Below are positions 7,008 to 7,284 of a stretch of 7,284 bases of DNA, piece after piece (position 1 is the first letter of the stretch; the number at the start of each line of letters is the position of its first letter). The notes under the pieces were generated by a model. It ran no database searches. It saw only the letters and a program-made list of their open reading frames with translations, and was not told where the DNA came from. This DNA is from Deltaproteobacteria bacterium (GTDB lineage: Bacteria > Myxococcota > B64-G9): positions 1 to 7,284 of the forward strand of contig JAUVAM010000181.1 in NCBI GenBank assembly GCA_030591745.1, read 5' to 3'. A program made the translations under genes and the position numbers.

Positions 7008-7037
7008 ATCATAGACCAAGGGTCCTTGCATGGCCAA
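7008..7037 (-). promoter_or_regulatory. Candidate sigma-70-type promoter of the three-gene operon
   Basis: On the minus strand TTGGCC (7032-7037, four of six matches to the -35 consensus) is followed after 18 bases by TATGAT (7008-7013, five of six matches to the -10). The start of transcription would fall near 7001, giving a leader of about 30 nt before the ATG at 6971. It is the best promoter-like pair I found in the divergent region. Consensus use in this lineage is assumed, not shown. Confidence 0.4.
7017..7028. promoter_or_regulatory. Short dyad in the promoter spacer
   Basis: CAAGG (7017-7021) and CCTTG (7024-7028) are perfect inverted arms with a two-base centre. They lie between the candidate -35 and -10 hexamers, a typical position for a repressor or MerR-type operator. 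The arms are short enough to arise by chance. Confidence 0.2.
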
Positions 7038-7040
7038 GCC

Positions 7041-7079
7041 CTTTCCCTTGTGGCTTTCTCTTGTGGCTTTCCCTTGTGC
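7041..7079. repeat. Three tandem 13-bp repeats upstream of the operon promoter
   Basis: The unit CTTTCCCTTGTGG occurs at 7041-7053, 7054-7066 (one change, C to T) and 7067-7079 (last base C), with no spacers. Relative to the candidate operon start near 7001 the array spans about -40 to -78, just upstream of the -35, where activator sites often sit. It also lies 48-86 bases before the divergent lipoprotein gene. A 13-bp period cannot keep a reading frame, which fits non-coding DNA. It may be a protein-binding array or only slippage-derived repeats. Confidence 0.75.
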
Positions 7080-7117
7080 AGTCCGAGTGGCTTTGGCAAC
7101 ATGGGGTCGATTCTGAA

Positions 7118-7122
7118 AGGGG
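7118..7122 (+). promoter_or_regulatory. Ribosome binding site of the partial lipoprotein gene
   Basis: AGGGG precedes two consecutive ATG codons at 7127 and 7130 by four and seven bases. The seven-base spacing is the more usual, so the second ATG may be the true start. Confidence 0.5.
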
Positions 7123-7126
7123 TGTG

Positions 7127-7284
7127 ATGATGTGGTGGAAGATTTTGGGTCTTTGTCTGTTGGCCGCTTTGACATGGGTTTCGGCCTGTGCCGACGGAGA
7201 GGCGGATCAAAATGATTGCAAGGCGGAATATGTCTATGACTGGCAGGCCTTGCTGCCCGGCCCCGGCGAAGCCGGCTTTGACGC
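7127..7284 (+). CDS. Lipoprotein, 5' part only (runs off the window end)
   Basis: The visible 52 codons encode MMWWK, a hydrophobic stretch (about residues 6-19) and a lipobox VSAC with Cys21, then an acidic, polar region (ADGEADQND) and a segment containing EYVYDWQALLPGPGEAGF. This is a lipoprotein signal followed by the start of an exported domain that I do not recognise. The short Asp/Glu-rich spacer after the lipid Cys is common in lipoproteins of myxobacteria-like organisms. The gene is divergent from the HAD-led operon and shares the 155-nt intergenic region with it. The start could be the ATG at 7127 or at 7130. No convincing promoter was found for it. The stop codon lies outside the window. 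Confidence 0.75.
   Translation, partial: MMWWKILGLCLLAALTWVSACADGEADQNDCKAEYVYDWQALLPGPGEAGFD

Noticed and set aside
7093..7114. TTGGCA and GATTCT as a plus-strand promoter for the partial lipoprotein gene
   Set aside because: The two elements are only about 10 bases apart, too close for a sigma-70 promoter, and no sigma-54 -12 element follows.
6972..7175. N-terminal extension of the HAD lipoprotein to an ATG at 7175
   Set aside because: The extension would bury the lipoprotein signal, overlap the divergent gene start and translate through 13-bp tandem repeats. The ATG at 6971 has a good ribosome binding site and a proper signal.
7263..7279. CCGGC-GAA-GCCGG stem followed by TTT, resembling a terminator
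   Set aside because: It lies inside the first codons of the partial lipoprotein gene, the stem is only 5 bp and the T-run is three bases.

Overview
The window reads as GC-rich bacterial chromosome (roughly 60% GC by eye, not counted). It is densely coding and has no mobile element, RNA gene or CRISPR array that I can see. The mix of genes suggests a myxobacterium-like or other deltaproteobacterial-type Gram-negative (Myxococcota, Bradymonadota or a relative): a PEGA-domain exported protein, two lipoproteins (one with a Pro/Ala/Lys-rich tether), a large CAP/SCP-domain exported protein, and a very long protein with no obvious full-length homologue. This placement rests on gene content alone and is only moderately secure.

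Layout. A plus-strand gene (11-1189) encodes a PEGA-domain envelope protein with a signal peptide and two C-terminal membrane helices. It converges, across a 13-nt gap with no visible terminator, on a three-gene minus-strand operon. In transcription order the operon holds: a lipoprotein HAD-superfamily phosphatase (6971 to 5859); a secreted CAP-domain protein (5849 to 4248, 9-nt gap); and a 1003-residue predicted cytoplasmic protein (4214 to 1203, 33-nt gap). A 155-nt divergent intergenic region (6972-7126) separates the operon from a plus-strand lipoprotein gene that runs off the window end (7127 onward). This region holds a plausible sigma-70-type promoter for the operon, a short dyad in its spacer, and three tandem 13-bp repeats just upstream of the -35.

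The most interesting item is the 1003-residue protein. Its middle contains what looks like a class III nucleotide cyclase homology domain. Both metal-binding aspartates are recognisable, but the domain is cut in two by a coiled coil of about 175 residues, and the transition-state Asn and Arg positions are not conserved. I read it as a probable pseudo-cyclase or nucleotide-sensing scaffold rather than an active cyclase. The second notable item is the CAP protein, which appears to hold three CAP-like units: a canonical central one flanked by two degenerate ones. How the three operon products work together is unknown. Two are exported and one is apparently cytoplasmic, so a direct complex is not obvious.
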